62,139 nt of DNA, from NCBI GenBank assembly GCA_002387565.1, contig DGJT01000061.1, positions 1 through 62,139 on the forward strand, given 5' to 3'. The notes beneath the pieces were generated by a model. That model was not told the origin of the DNA. It saw only the letters and a program-made list of their open reading frames with translations, and made no database searches. Position numbers and translations under genes: made by a program. Below, one piece after another: positions 9,454 through 18,782 of this stretch. Position 1 is the stretch's first letter, and the number at the start of each line of letters is the position of its first letter. The DNA comes from Akkermansiaceae bacterium UBA4589 (GTDB taxonomy: Bacteria > Verrucomicrobiota > Verrucomicrobiia > Verrucomicrobiales > Akkermansiaceae).

Positions 9454-11310
9454 TTAAAGTTGGATAGGTTTACTTAGAAATAATACAAACTCAAAAGCAG
9501 AGCCCACTTTATTAGTATTTATTTCTGTATCTAAAGATTTAACGATAGATTCGTTAGTTAGTGCTTTTACTTCTTCTTTATCTCTTACACCAGCATTCAC
9601 AACTTGTTCAAACGAAAAATAACCGTGGGATGAGGCTCTAATTTGATCTAGCAAGTCATAAATCACATTATGAGCTTTATCATTATCTCTCCAAAAGCCT
9701 TTAATTAAAATAGCATTAATTGTGTTTGCTGTTTGCTGTTCTTGATTTCTTCTACTGGCTAATCCCGGTCTTGGTGAATTAACTTCTTCTGTTCGAATAG
9801 CTTGCTTGATACTTACTCCGTAACCAGCTTCAGGGTAATTATCTAAGATATAAGGTTTATAATCTTTGTCTGATAACTGGTAATTAATGAGCCCTGAAAT
9901 AGTAGTTACCCACACTTCATCATGAGCCATTGTTTTACTTAAATCATTTAAAATGTCTAACCATAAAATACGTTGCTCTTGTATATCACTTAATGCTTTG
10001 CTTTTTCTGGCTAAATCATCATTTTTATCTAACAAATCATTCACTTTATTAGCTAGCGGAGTGATATTATTTAATTGAGTTTGCACATTACTTTCTTTTA
10101 CTATTATTGCATCTAAAGCTTTTTGTTGTGCAAATGCAGCTACAGACAAAGCTACAATAGCTATTACTGATGTAGCAGCCCAAAAAGTTTTTCTAACTTT
10201 CAGAGCTTTTTGATGGTGCACACTTTGAGGAAGCAATGATAAAGATAAACTGCTTTCAGCTGGCGCGCTAGCAAAAACAGCCAAACCCAAAAGCTCATTT
10301 AAACATTCTGACGAGTACTCTTTAATGGTCGACACTTGTTCCTGAGCTTTTTCGGATAATGCAACCCCATCTAGACTTAACTTAGATGTTGGCAAATTGA
10401 GCTGTTGACCAAGAAAAACATCTAAACCATTCATTTTAGCAAAAGAGCCTACTAAGTGTACTTGACTTAGTGAACCACCCTTATGTTGATTTTGATAAAG
10501 GTGGGTTACTTGATTAATTTTAGCAGGCAAAGACTTAAATACAGATGAGACCGTATTTACTAAAAATTGAGCCCCCTCGTCAAGACTTGCTATATAGGCA
10601 GGATCTAAACTGATAATTGCATAATCATCTCTATAACTATTCGCAGTTACTAAATCACACTCATAAGCCTTCATGATAGCTCGTGTGATATCTTGAGCAC
10701 CAAAATTAAGAGTTCTCACAAAGAATCTATGACTGTTAAAATATAACAATTGAGTACTTTTCTCACCTATATCAACAAGTAACTGATCTTCATTAGTCGC
10801 CATTCCTCTGTAGATCAAAGCTTGATAATGAGATACTGGACTAGGCTGGACTTCAACCACCTTAGCAACACCATTAAAGGCCTGTTGTATAGCTTCTAAT
10901 GAAGAATGCTTAATAGCGGCTAAAAATATTTCTTGAGAGCCATCTTTTAATGGAATAGCTTCATAATCCCACAAAGCTTGAGCCAAAGGAAAAGGAACTT
11001 GTTGCTGAGCTTCAAGTGAAACTAATTTATCCATATCTCCACCACTTAACATAGGTAGAGGGAAAAACTTTAAAACAGTTCTATGAGAGGATAGAGAATA
11101 GTAGATAGAGTCAGACTTTTGACAGCCTAGCTCTGCAGCAAGCCTTTGAATCACTTGAGTAAGTTCACGACTAAAGCTTCCTGCCGCTTCTTGAAGGTGT
11201 AAAGTGGAATGAGCTACCTGCTCTAATTGTAATCCTTGATTTTTTGAAAATGAAAATGATGCTGCAGAAACCTTACCTAAACCTAAACTAAATGTGATTA
11301 TTTTACTCAT
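9454..11310 (-). CDS. PilM-PilN-type fusion protein, Amuc_1101-like
   Basis: A 618 aa protein joining a cytoplasmic actin-like PilM domain to a PilN-like membrane segment. Residues 1-350 have the PilM/FtsA fold, with VDIGEKSTQLLYF as a phosphate-binding strand-loop and LVGSFAKMNGLDVFL as the adenosine motif. One membrane helix follows (about 377-395, around AIVALSVAAFA), then a coiled coil (about 400-450) and a PilN-like periplasmic domain. In most proteobacteria PilM and PilN are separate genes; here they are one polypeptide, as in Amuc_1101. It probably assembles with the PilO-like product encoded next. Confidence 0.85.
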   Translation of the reverse strand: MSKIITFSLGLGKVSAASFSFSKNQGLQLEQVAHSTLHLQEAAGSFSRELTQVIQRLAAELGCQKSDSIYYSLSSHRTVLKFFPLPMLSGGDMDKLVSLEAQQQVPFPLAQALWDYEAIPLKDGSQEIFLAAIKHSSLEAIQQAFNGVAKVVEVQPSPVSHYQALIYRGMATNEDQLLVDIGEKSTQLLYFNSHRFFVRTLNFGAQDITRAIMKAYECDLVTANSYRDDYAIISLDPAYIASLDEGAQFLVNTVSSVFKSLPAKINQVTHLYQNQHKGGSLSQVHLVGSFAKMNGLDVFLGQQLNLPTSKLSLDGVALSEKAQEQVSTIKEYSSECLNELLGLAVFASAPAESSLSLSLLPQSVHHQKALKVRKTFWAATSVIAIVALSVAAFAQQKALDAIIVKESNVQTQLNNITPLANKVNDLLDKNDDLARKSKALSDIQEQRILWLDILNDLSKTMAHDEVWVTTISGLINYQLSDKDYKPYILDNYPEAGYGVSIKQAIRTEEVNSPRPGLASRRNQEQQTANTINAILIKGFWRDNDKAHNVIYDLLDQIRASSHGYFSFEQVVNAGVRDKEEVKALTNESIVKSLDTEINTNKVGSAFEFVLFLSKPIQL

Positions 11311-11325
11311 ATATTTTAAAAAAGA

Positions 11326-11925
11326 TTATTTAGATTCAATTTCTGCGTATCTATCATACCAATAAAACCTAAATGGAGTTTCATTTTTATTAAGTAACTT
11401 CACTGAAGAATTTGAAGCTAAAGATGCAGATTTCCACCAACCTGCTTTTTCTTTATAACTTTCAACAGCAATAATAGACCCATCGACTTCCAATTCCAAG
11501 CCTATAGCCTTTACGCTTCTTTCATCTACCTTACCTACTAAAGCTTTTAGTGATGCAGGCGATAAATACGCAGAAAAATAAATAGGCTCATCAATGGGTA
11601 CATTTACATGAATGATTTCTTCTTCTAATAATGAATATGTTTTTGTTTTTTTGTTATAAATAGCAATATACCAAATAGCCCTCACTTCACTAATAGCATC
11701 TAACGATTTATCTCTAGCTTTAATAAGTGCTCCCGCTTCAAACTCGACCCACTCTTTAGGTTTATAATTTTTTCTTGATCCAGAAATATCTAAATCTGGC
11801 GAATCAAAAACATTAAGTTCGGGACCTTTAATGTCAGCTACATAATTAAGTTGCTCTTGTGCTTGAGCTAAACTAAACAAACAAAAAACTGATACAACTC
11901 CGATGATATTTGAAAATCTTAACAT
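11326..11925 (-). CDS. Amuc_1102-like periplasmic Ig-fold protein
   Basis: A 199 aa secreted protein with a clear signal peptide (about 1-22, ending at AQAQ). The mature part is beta-rich, with a W-rich strand (VRAIWYIAIY) and an aromatic C-terminus (PFRFYWYDRY). It is the first gene of the operon, 15 nt before the PilM-PilN gene, corresponding to Amuc_1102, an Akkermansia pilus-cluster protein reported to have an immunoglobulin-like fold. Function is unknown. The ATG is preceded directly by an AT-rich inverted repeat rather than a ribosome binding site. Confidence 0.75.
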   Translation of the reverse strand: MLRFSNIIGVVSVFCLFSLAQAQEQLNYVADIKGPELNVFDSPDLDISGSRKNYKPKEWVEFEAGALIKARDKSLDAISEVRAIWYIAIYNKKTKTYSLLEEEIIHVNVPIDEPIYFSAYLSPASLKALVGKVDERSVKAIGLELEVDGSIIAVESYKEKAGWWKSASLASNSSVKLLNKNETPFRFYWYDRYAEIESK

Positions 11926-11963
11926 AATAGTATCTATAAATTTAAAGATTTATGAATACTATT
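11926..11963 (-). promoter_or_regulatory. AT-rich inverted repeat abutting the start of the pilus-like operon
   Basis: AATAGTAT (11926-11933) pairs with ATACTATT (11956-11963), and ATAAAT (11936-11941) with ATTTAT (11948-11953). The palindrome begins one base before the ATG of the Amuc_1102-like gene, so it is either an operator overlapping the promoter or a 5' UTR hairpin covering the ribosome landing site. No specific regulator can be named. Confidence 0.4.
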
Positions 11964-11975
11964 AGATGAAAATAG

Positions 11976-12013
11976 AAAAGCCAGCTTTTTTTAATAAAAA
12001 AGCTGACTTTTTT
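11976..12013 (-). terminator. Terminator after cysJ
   Basis: On the minus strand, AAAAAAGTCAGC with an AT loop and GCTGGCTTTT form a stem with one mismatch, followed by a T-rich stretch. It lies about 47 nt past the cysJ stop. A second small perfect palindrome (ATGTTAA at 12021-12027 with TTAACAT at 12037-12043) lies between the stop and the terminator. Confidence 0.75.
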
Positions 12014-12059
12014 ATAGGATATGTTAACTTATTTCATTAACATAGATAAGCTTAATATA

Positions 12060-13781
12060 TTAATAGACATCTCTACTATAACGCTTATCTTTTTTGAGCT
12101 TTTTCACGTAAGCAACAGCCTCATCAACTGACATCTTGCCATGCTCAGTAATTACATCATGGAGAGCTTGATCTACATCTTTTGCCATTCTGCTTGCATC
12201 TCCACAAACATAAAAATAAGCGCCCTTCTCGAGCCAACTCCATAACTCAGCACCTTGCTCGCGCATGCGATCCTGCACATAAATTTTATGCTCTTGATCT
12301 CTAGAAAAAGCTGTACTGAGCTTTGTTAATAGTCCAGAAGCTTGATAGCCATTTAATTGCTCTTGATAAAGATAATCTGTGGCCTCATGAGGATTACCAA
12401 AGAACAGCCAATTATCACCTGTAGCCTTATCAAACTCTCTCTGCTCTAGAAAAGCTCTAAATGGAGCAATCCCTGTTCCTGGGCCTACCATAATTAACGG
12501 CTCATCTAAACCTGCAGCTAAACGAAAAGCTTTGTTTTCATGCACATAAACCTTAGGCTCCTGACCTTCTATCCTATCAGAAAAATAAGTAGAGCAAACA
12601 CCCCCACGCTCTCTGTCATAAGTACTGTATCGAACTATAGCTATAGTTAAGTGAACCTGACCTTGGTGGATATAAGGGCTTGATGAAATAGAATAGAGGC
12701 GTGGTTGTAATTTTTTAAGCAAATCAAGTACGTCTTCTGCATCTGAAAAGTCAGCAGGGTATTCTTTAGCTAAATCAATCAAATTACGCCCCCAACAAAA
12801 ATCATCAATTAACTTATCATCATTAGCTTCAACTAAAGAGCGTAAATAAGGCGAACCACTACGAGCTTGCCAGGCTTTAACTAAATTCACATTAAGATTG
12901 GTTATATCATAATGCTCAATTAGAGCTTCTCGCAGATCAACTTCCTTACCTGAGCTTAACTCTACTTGCGTATTAATATTAAAAGGGAATGCCACCATTA
13001 ACTCATCCACCATGACTTCATCATTGCGAGGATAAACCCCTAAGGCATCACCTACTTCATAGTTTAATTCTGAACCTTCCAAACTAAGCTCAATGTGGTA
13101 AGTTTCTTTCTCTGCATCATCAGAATTAAGGTTATAAATATTGAGAACTTTAGCTGGGAATGGATTAGTCTTACTGTAACCAGTTTCTTCCTCCTCTTCT
13201 TCTGCTAAAATTTGCTGTGAACCACCCCAAACATCTAATAAATCATTTTGCCATTGTGACGCCAATGCCTCATATTCAACATCACAATCAACACGAGGAA
13301 CCACAGCTGTAGCTCCTAATTCAGCAAAACGCTCATCAAACTCTATGCCACACTGACAGAAGTCAGGGTATTCTGTATCACCAAGGGCAAGCACAGAATA
13401 AGAAATATGCTCAAGCGAAGGAGCTGAATCAGCCATAAGAGCCTCATGGAAATCTGCTGCACTATCAGGTGGCTCTCCATCACCATAAGTACTAGTGATA
13501 ATAAGCACCTTATCCTCTTGAGCTAATTGCTCAACTTCATAATCAGCCAAATCAATAACTGTAACCACAAAATTTAATTTGCTAAATTTTTTAGCCAATT
13601 TTTTAGCAATCCCTTCTGAATTACCTGTTTGAGAGCCAAATAAAACTGTCACAGGAACAGCTGGCCCCATAGGCGCAGCAACACCTCCCTTGATTAAAGG
13701 CTCTATCTGCTGCTTAAAGAAATCCTCTAACCATGCTTTTTGCTTATCATCAAAAGGAGCATCCTCTGGAATTGTAATCAT
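12060..13781 (-). CDS. cysJ: Sulfite reductase flavoprotein (CysJ-like diflavin reductase)
   Basis: A diflavin NADPH oxidoreductase passing electrons from NADPH via FAD and FMN, typically to the sulfite reductase hemoprotein CysI. Domains in order: flavodoxin (about 44-185; FMN loop GSQTGNSEG), FAD-binding domain (about 215-420; PRLYSISSSP) and NADP-binding domain (about 430-573; GPGTGIAPFRAF), ending in the usual aromatic residue (DVY). 573 aa is normal. No cysI, cysH or other assimilation gene lies nearby, so the electron acceptor is not proven by context. It is 95 nt downstream of zwf, an NADPH source, on the same strand. Confidence 0.88.
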   Translation of the reverse strand: MITIPEDAPFDDKQKAWLEDFFKQQIEPLIKGGVAAPMGPAVPVTVLFGSQTGNSEGIAKKLAKKFSKLNFVVTVIDLADYEVEQLAQEDKVLIITSTYGDGEPPDSAADFHEALMADSAPSLEHISYSVLALGDTEYPDFCQCGIEFDERFAELGATAVVPRVDCDVEYEALASQWQNDLLDVWGGSQQILAEEEEEETGYSKTNPFPAKVLNIYNLNSDDAEKETYHIELSLEGSELNYEVGDALGVYPRNDEVMVDELMVAFPFNINTQVELSSGKEVDLREALIEHYDITNLNVNLVKAWQARSGSPYLRSLVEANDDKLIDDFCWGRNLIDLAKEYPADFSDAEDVLDLLKKLQPRLYSISSSPYIHQGQVHLTIAIVRYSTYDRERGGVCSTYFSDRIEGQEPKVYVHENKAFRLAAGLDEPLIMVGPGTGIAPFRAFLEQREFDKATGDNWLFFGNPHEATDYLYQEQLNGYQASGLLTKLSTAFSRDQEHKIYVQDRMREQGAELWSWLEKGAYFYVCGDASRMAKDVDQALHDVITEHGKMSVDEAVAYVKKLKKDKRYSRDVY

Positions 13782-13876
13782 AAAATTGTTTTAATCGCTA
13801 AAATTAAGAGAGTTCTTATACTCAGAAACATGAAAAAAAGGCAAGTTCAAATAAGCGCTAATCGCAAGAAAAACAC

Positions 13877-15382
13877 TTAGATTTCTAACCATTGATGCCT
13901 CATTTTACTGATAAGGGCGTCTGCTTCAGCTGGCCCCCAAGAGCCCGCTTCGTAAACAGCTAAATCTATATCATTAGACTCCTCTTTCCAAACAGCTGTT
14001 AAATCATCAATAAACTTCCAAGCCTCTTCTACCTCGTCCTTACGAATAAAGAGCGTTGCATCACCACTCATCGTGTCTAATAAAAGACGCTCATAAGCCT
14101 CAGCAGACTGCTTGGCAAAAGTAGTTTCATAGTCAAAGTTCATATCTACAGGCTTTAACTCAAAACTACTCCCAGGAACTTTTGACATAAGCTTCATGGC
14201 TACGCCCTCATCAGGTTGCATCTTAATCATCAATACATTCTCAGCCAATTTTTGATTCTCATTAAATAAAACACTAGGAACTTGCTTAAAGAAAATAGAA
14301 ATTTGCGCTGATTTTTTAGCCATGCGCTTACCTACACGTAAGTAAAAAGGCACACCCTTCCAACGCCAGTTATCCACAAATAGACGCAATGAAACATAAG
14401 TTTCAGTCTTAGAGTCCTTAGGCACGCGATCTTCATCTACATAAGCAGGTACAGCCTCTCCTTTGACGCTTCCTTGCGCATATTGAGCTCTAACGGTATT
14501 CTTCTTAACTTTTTCTGGGGTGTCTAAGCGCTGCAGAGACCTGAGTACTTTGACCTTCTCATCACGCACAGCGTCAGCAGATAAATCAACTGGAGACTCC
14601 ATAGCGACTAAGGTTAGAAGCTGTAATAGGTGGTTTTGAACCATATCTTTAAGTGCACCTGCTTGATCATAATAAGCCCCTCTTCCTGCCTCCATGCCTA
14701 AATCTTCGGCGACTGTAATCTGGATTTGATCAATATAACGATTATTCCACAGTGACTCATAAATAGTATTCGCAAAGCGTAACACCATAATATTTTGTGC
14801 TGTTTCCTTACCTAAATAGTGATCGATACGGTAGGTGTCAGCCTCTTCAAAACTTCCGGCAACTGCTTGATTCAACTTACATGCAGAATCATAATCAGTC
14901 CCAAACGGTTTTTCTATAATCACACGACGCCAACCTCCGTCTACTGAGTTGTTGGCTCCTGATTGCTTGAGAAAATCTAAAATTGGACCAAAAAAGCTAG
15001 GAGAACTAGCAATATAATACAATCTATTGGAAGGTGTATTATTCTCTTTTTCATAAGCCTGCAACTTAGCTTCGAGAGATTTGTAGCCTTCTAAATCATC
15101 AAAGTTGCTTTGATGGTAAGAAATTTGCTTATCAAATACTTGCCAGAACTCTTCATCATAAAGAGTTCGAGAAACTTCTTTATGCGCTGCTTTTAAGCCT
15201 GTACGAAACTCTGCATCAGTCTTACTCTGACGAGCAAACCCAATAATTTGAACTTTCGAAGATAATAATCCCTCGAGCTTGAGATGGTATAACGCAGGTA
15301 TCAGTTTACGATGCGTCAGATCACCTGTCGCACCAAAAATAACGAGCGTACAAATTTGATTACCTTTTGAGCTATTGGGCAT
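13877..15382 (-). CDS. zwf: Glucose-6-phosphate 1-dehydrogenase
   Basis: Oxidises glucose 6-phosphate to 6-phosphogluconolactone and makes NADPH, entering the oxidative pentose phosphate pathway. The 501 aa protein has the nucleotide motif FGATGDLTHRKL (about 15-26), EKPFG and the active-site signature RIDHYLGKE with the catalytic His. The length is typical. It lies 16 nt after the rpiB-glyA fusion on the same strand, so two pentose phosphate steps are co-located. No 6-phosphogluconolactonase or Gnd gene is in the window. Confidence 0.96.
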   Translation of the reverse strand: MPNSSKGNQICTLVIFGATGDLTHRKLIPALYHLKLEGLLSSKVQIIGFARQSKTDAEFRTGLKAAHKEVSRTLYDEEFWQVFDKQISYHQSNFDDLEGYKSLEAKLQAYEKENNTPSNRLYYIASSPSFFGPILDFLKQSGANNSVDGGWRRVIIEKPFGTDYDSACKLNQAVAGSFEEADTYRIDHYLGKETAQNIMVLRFANTIYESLWNNRYIDQIQITVAEDLGMEAGRGAYYDQAGALKDMVQNHLLQLLTLVAMESPVDLSADAVRDEKVKVLRSLQRLDTPEKVKKNTVRAQYAQGSVKGEAVPAYVDEDRVPKDSKTETYVSLRLFVDNWRWKGVPFYLRVGKRMAKKSAQISIFFKQVPSVLFNENQKLAENVLMIKMQPDEGVAMKLMSKVPGSSFELKPVDMNFDYETTFAKQSAEAYERLLLDTMSGDATLFIRKDEVEEAWKFIDDLTAVWKEESNDIDLAVYEAGSWGPAEADALISKMRHQWLEI

Positions 15383-15398
15383 AATTTAAAAATGGCAG

Positions 15399-17069
15399 TT
15401 AATAAGGCAAAGGAAAGTTCTGGTTGAACTCAACCACTTGCTCATGAATATCAGCTAACAGAGCTTCATCTTCATGGTTTTTTAGAACTTCAACAATCCA
15501 AGTTGCTACTTGCTTAACATCAGCCTCCTTCATACCACGAGTCGTAACAGCTGGAGTACCAATACGCACACCACTTGGACTCATTGGACTACCTGTATCA
15601 AAAGGAATCGCATTTTTATTAAGTGTGATACCCGCCTTATCTAAGGCAATCTGAGCCACTGATCCATCCGTATTAACACTGCGCAAATCAAGTAATAACA
15701 AATGATTCTCTGAACCATTTGATACGACACGCACACCTAACTCTTGAAAAGTCTCAACCATAGCTTTGGTATTTTTAATCACCTGTTCTTGGTATTCTTT
15801 AAATTCAGGTTTAAGAGCCTCACCAAAACATACTGCCTTAGCCGCAATCACATGCATAAGAGGTCCTCCTTGAACTCCTGGGAACACACGAGCACTGATT
15901 TTCTTAGCATACTCTTCTTTACAGAGAATAATTCCACCACGTGGTCCACGTAGAGATTTATGGGTAGTTGTGGTTACAAAGTCTGCATGTGGTACTGGAT
16001 TAGGATGCACACCTGCTGCCACTAACCCTGCAATATGCGCCATATCAACAAATAGATACGCACCTACAGCTTTAGCTATTTTACCCACTCTTTCAAAATC
16101 AATGATTTGCGGATAAGCACTAGCTCCACATGTAATCAACTTAGGTTGAAATTTTTGTGCTTGTACTTCGAGTGCATCGTAGTCGATATATTCGTCTTTC
16201 TCGCTAACACCATAATGCTCCACTTCGTAAAGCTTACCTGAGAAGTTAGCTGGATGACCATGAGTCAAGTGACCTCCATGAGCTAAATCCATAGTTAAAA
16301 TCTTATCTCCTGGCTCAAGCACTGAAAAGTATACAGCCATATTAGCCTGGGAGCCTGAATGCGGCTGTACATTAGCATGTTCAGCACCAAATAATTCTTT
16401 AGCTCTATCAATAGCTATTTGCTCTACTTCATCAACCACTTCGCAACCACCATACCAACGGCGACCAGGATACCCTTCGGCATACTTATTAGTGAGTAAG
16501 CTACCTTGAGCTTCCATCACGGCTGGACTGGTAAAGTTTTCCGAAGCAATCAGCTCGATATGCGAACGCTGACGCTTACCTTCTTTTTCTACAAGGTCAA
16601 AGATTTCTTCATCAACTTGAGCCAAACGGCTCCCTGATGCTTTGAGTACACGTGCTTCATGACGTCCACCTGCAAATTCAGCATCAAGGAAGGCTTGAAC
16701 AACTTGAATTGCTTCTTGGTCTGACAATTTTTTACCAGCTAAACAAAGAACATTAGCATTATTGTGCTCACGTACAGTTTTAGCCTCATCAGTAGTATCC
16801 ACTACAGCAGCACTAATACCTCTGTAACGATTAGCAGCGATACTCATACCTATACCTGAAGAGCAACAGAGGATACCTAAATCTGCTCTCTCACTACTTA
16901 CTTCTAAAGAAACAAGGTTAGCATAATCAGAATAATCCACACTCTCTTCATTCTCTGCACCAAAATCTACCAAATCGTAACCCTGCTCTTGCAAATAATT
17001 GACAATAGCTTCTTTAATTACAAAACCACCATGATCTGCGCCCAGCGCAATTGTTAATTGATTTTTCAT
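15399..17069 (-). CDS. Bifunctional ribose-5-phosphate isomerase B / serine hydroxymethyltransferase
   Basis: One 556 aa polypeptide carries two complete enzymes. Residues 1-140 are RpiB: GADHGGF (10-16), CCSSGIGMSI (68-77) with the catalytic Cys, and NNANVLCLAG. Residues 150-556 are SHMT (GlyA): HIELIASENF, YAEGYPGRRWYGG, and the PLP-lysine site TTTTHKSLRGPRGG with Lys371. RpiB interconverts ribose 5-phosphate and ribulose 5-phosphate; SHMT converts serine and THF to glycine and methylene-THF. Neither half lacks a key residue I could check, and there is no stop or frameshift at the join. The upstream gene is a LMW phosphatase (16-nt gap), the same neighbour order as ywlE-rpiB-glyA in Bacillus. 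Confidence 0.95.
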   Translation of the reverse strand: MKNQLTIALGADHGGFVIKEAIVNYLQEQGYDLVDFGAENEESVDYSDYANLVSLEVSSERADLGILCCSSGIGMSIAANRYRGISAAVVDTTDEAKTVREHNNANVLCLAGKKLSDQEAIQVVQAFLDAEFAGGRHEARVLKASGSRLAQVDEEIFDLVEKEGKRQRSHIELIASENFTSPAVMEAQGSLLTNKYAEGYPGRRWYGGCEVVDEVEQIAIDRAKELFGAEHANVQPHSGSQANMAVYFSVLEPGDKILTMDLAHGGHLTHGHPANFSGKLYEVEHYGVSEKDEYIDYDALEVQAQKFQPKLITCGASAYPQIIDFERVGKIAKAVGAYLFVDMAHIAGLVAAGVHPNPVPHADFVTTTTHKSLRGPRGGIILCKEEYAKKISARVFPGVQGGPLMHVIAAKAVCFGEALKPEFKEYQEQVIKNTKAMVETFQELGVRVVSNGSENHLLLLDLRSVNTDGSVAQIALDKAGITLNKNAIPFDTGSPMSPSGVRIGTPAVTTRGMKEADVKQVATWIVEVLKNHEDEALLADIHEQVVEFNQNFPLPY

Positions 17070-17085
17070 CTTCTTCTTTTGTTTG

Positions 17086-17580
17086 TTAATTTAAATTTTT
17101 TAACCAATAAATTAAATTGGGGAATATTCTTTTAAAGTCTTTTGCGACGGATTCATAAGCAGACATACCGCAACCTATAGGGTCTGCTATATCTTGCCCT
17201 GAACTGGTATTGGCATCTTTAAGGTTCTGCCAATTTGAATCAAGCAAATAATACTTTTCTTGAAATTCAGGAAAAGTAGCTTTTAAAGCCGATAAATGTG
17301 AACGAGTCATTGCAACAACAACATCACTACTTTCTAAAAGTTGACTTACGACTCTACTGCTACTAAAGCCTTCAATATCGCAACCTTGCTCCTTGAGCAA
17401 AATTGCTGTCTCATGAGACATCGCATCTCCAGCAAACGCAGCAACACCTGCTGAACTAACTGTAATATTGTCGACTTTTTCTTGCTTTAAATATTGAACC
17501 AGTAATCTCTCAGCCATTGGGCTACGGCAAGTATTACCTGTACAAACAAATAACACATGCTTTGGAGACTCTTGACTCAT
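17086..17580 (-). CDS. Low-molecular-weight protein phosphatase, YwlE-like
   Basis: A 164 aa LMW-PTP fold enzyme. The P-loop VCTGNTCRSP gives nucleophile Cys13 and Arg19 (CX5R), and the acid is in ADPIG near residue 132. Position 17 is Thr; in B. subtilis YwlE a Thr at this site gives preference for phosphoarginine, while tyrosine phosphatases usually have Ile or Leu there. Substrate is therefore open: arginine phosphatase is a reasonable guess, but no McsB kinase is in the window. It lies 6 nt after the aminotransferase gene and 16 nt before the rpiB-glyA fusion. Confidence 0.87.
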   Translation of the reverse strand: MSQESPKHVLFVCTGNTCRSPMAERLLVQYLKQEKVDNITVSSAGVAAFAGDAMSHETAILLKEQGCDIEGFSSSRVVSQLLESSDVVVAMTRSHLSALKATFPEFQEKYYLLDSNWQNLKDANTSSGQDIADPIGCGMSAYESVAKDFKRIFPNLIYWLKNLN

Positions 17581-17586
17581 GAAAAT

Positions 17587-18759
17587 TTAGTGATCTTGAC
17601 AAAATTCAGCAAAAGCATTCAAACCTTCATTTAACACATCTAAGCCTACGCAGTAACTTAAGCGAATACCTGTATCATATCCAAAGGCTGCACCTGGAAC
17701 TGCAACTAGCTTGTAACGGCTAATAAGCTTGTCACAAATGTTAATTGAACTCATACCCAACTGATCCAAAGCAACAAAGAAATAGAACGCACCTTCTGGC
17801 TCAACAACCGTGATATTAGGAATGGCTTGTAAACGACTGAGGACAAACTTTCTTCTCACATCGTACTCAGCTCTCATATCCTCAACGAATTGATCAACTT
17901 CTGGATTTACCATTGCCTCAACAGCTCCATATTGAGCAAAAGTAGTGGCATTAGAAGTGAGATGTGATTGCATCGTTGCGATAGCTTTTGATACTGCAGG
18001 AGAAGAAACAGTGTAACCTAGTCTCCAACCTGTCATTGAGTAAGCTTTAGAGAAGCCGTTCACTGTGATAGTGAGCGCAGCTAATTCTTCGCTGAGTGAA
18101 GCAATACTCACATGCTTGGCTTCACCATAAATCATTTTTTCATAAATCTCATCAGAAAGAATCATGATATCTTCTGAGAGAGCTACTTCACCTAATGCTT
18201 TGAGCTCTTCTTCAGTGTAAACAGCGCCAGTAGGATTACCTGGGCTATTAATAATCACCATTTTAGTAAGGCCTGACATGTGAGCGTCAAACTGCTCTGC
18301 TGTCATTTTCCAGCCACTCTCTGCTGTGGTCTCAACGATCACTGGAACACCACCAGCAAGACGCACCATTTCAGGATAGCTCACCCAGTAAGGAGCAGGA
18401 ATGATAACCTCATCACCTTCTTCAATAACAGCTGCAATAGCTTCATAACAAGCAAACTTAGCTCCTGCGCTCACCACTACTTGAGATGCTTCACAAGTGA
18501 TGCCGTTTTCTTTAGTAAGTTTAGTAGCGATAGCCTCACGTAATTCTGGAATACCACTTGATGGTGCGTATTTAGTCTTACCTTCTTGCAAGGCCTTGAT
18601 AGCTGCGGCTGTCACGACTTCTGGAGTAGGGAGATCTGGCTCCCCCCCTGCTAATCCGTAAACTAACTTACCTTCTGCTTGCATATTTTTAGCTTGTTGG
18701 GTCACAGCTAAGGTTAACGAAGGAGAAACTGACGCAATGCGAGAAGAAATACTTTCCAT
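17587..18759 (-). CDS. aspC: Aspartate aminotransferase, class I, Ib type
   Basis: A PLP-dependent aminotransferase that most likely interconverts aspartate and oxaloacetate with 2-oxoglutarate/glutamate, possibly also prephenate. 390 aa with GGEPDLPTP near the N-terminus, NSPGNPTGAVY, and the PLP-lysine motif NGFSKAYSMTGWRLGY; a conserved Arg near the C-terminus (IRLSYC) binds the substrate carboxylate. It heads a tight run with the LMW phosphatase and rpiB-glyA, and follows the SRP RNA gene by about 25 nt. Exact substrate cannot be set from sequence alone. Confidence 0.88.
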   Translation of the reverse strand: MESISSRIASVSPSLTLAVTQQAKNMQAEGKLVYGLAGGEPDLPTPEVVTAAAIKALQEGKTKYAPSSGIPELREAIATKLTKENGITCEASQVVVSAGAKFACYEAIAAVIEEGDEVIIPAPYWVSYPEMVRLAGGVPVIVETTAESGWKMTAEQFDAHMSGLTKMVIINSPGNPTGAVYTEEELKALGEVALSEDIMILSDEIYEKMIYGEAKHVSIASLSEELAALTITVNGFSKAYSMTGWRLGYTVSSPAVSKAIATMQSHLTSNATTFAQYGAVEAMVNPEVDQFVEDMRAEYDVRRKFVLSRLQAIPNITVVEPEGAFYFFVALDQLGMSSINICDKLISRYKLVAVPGAAFGYDTGIRLSYCVGLDVLNEGLNAFAEFCQDH

Positions 18760-18782
18760 GATATATAAATTTTTAAAAATAA

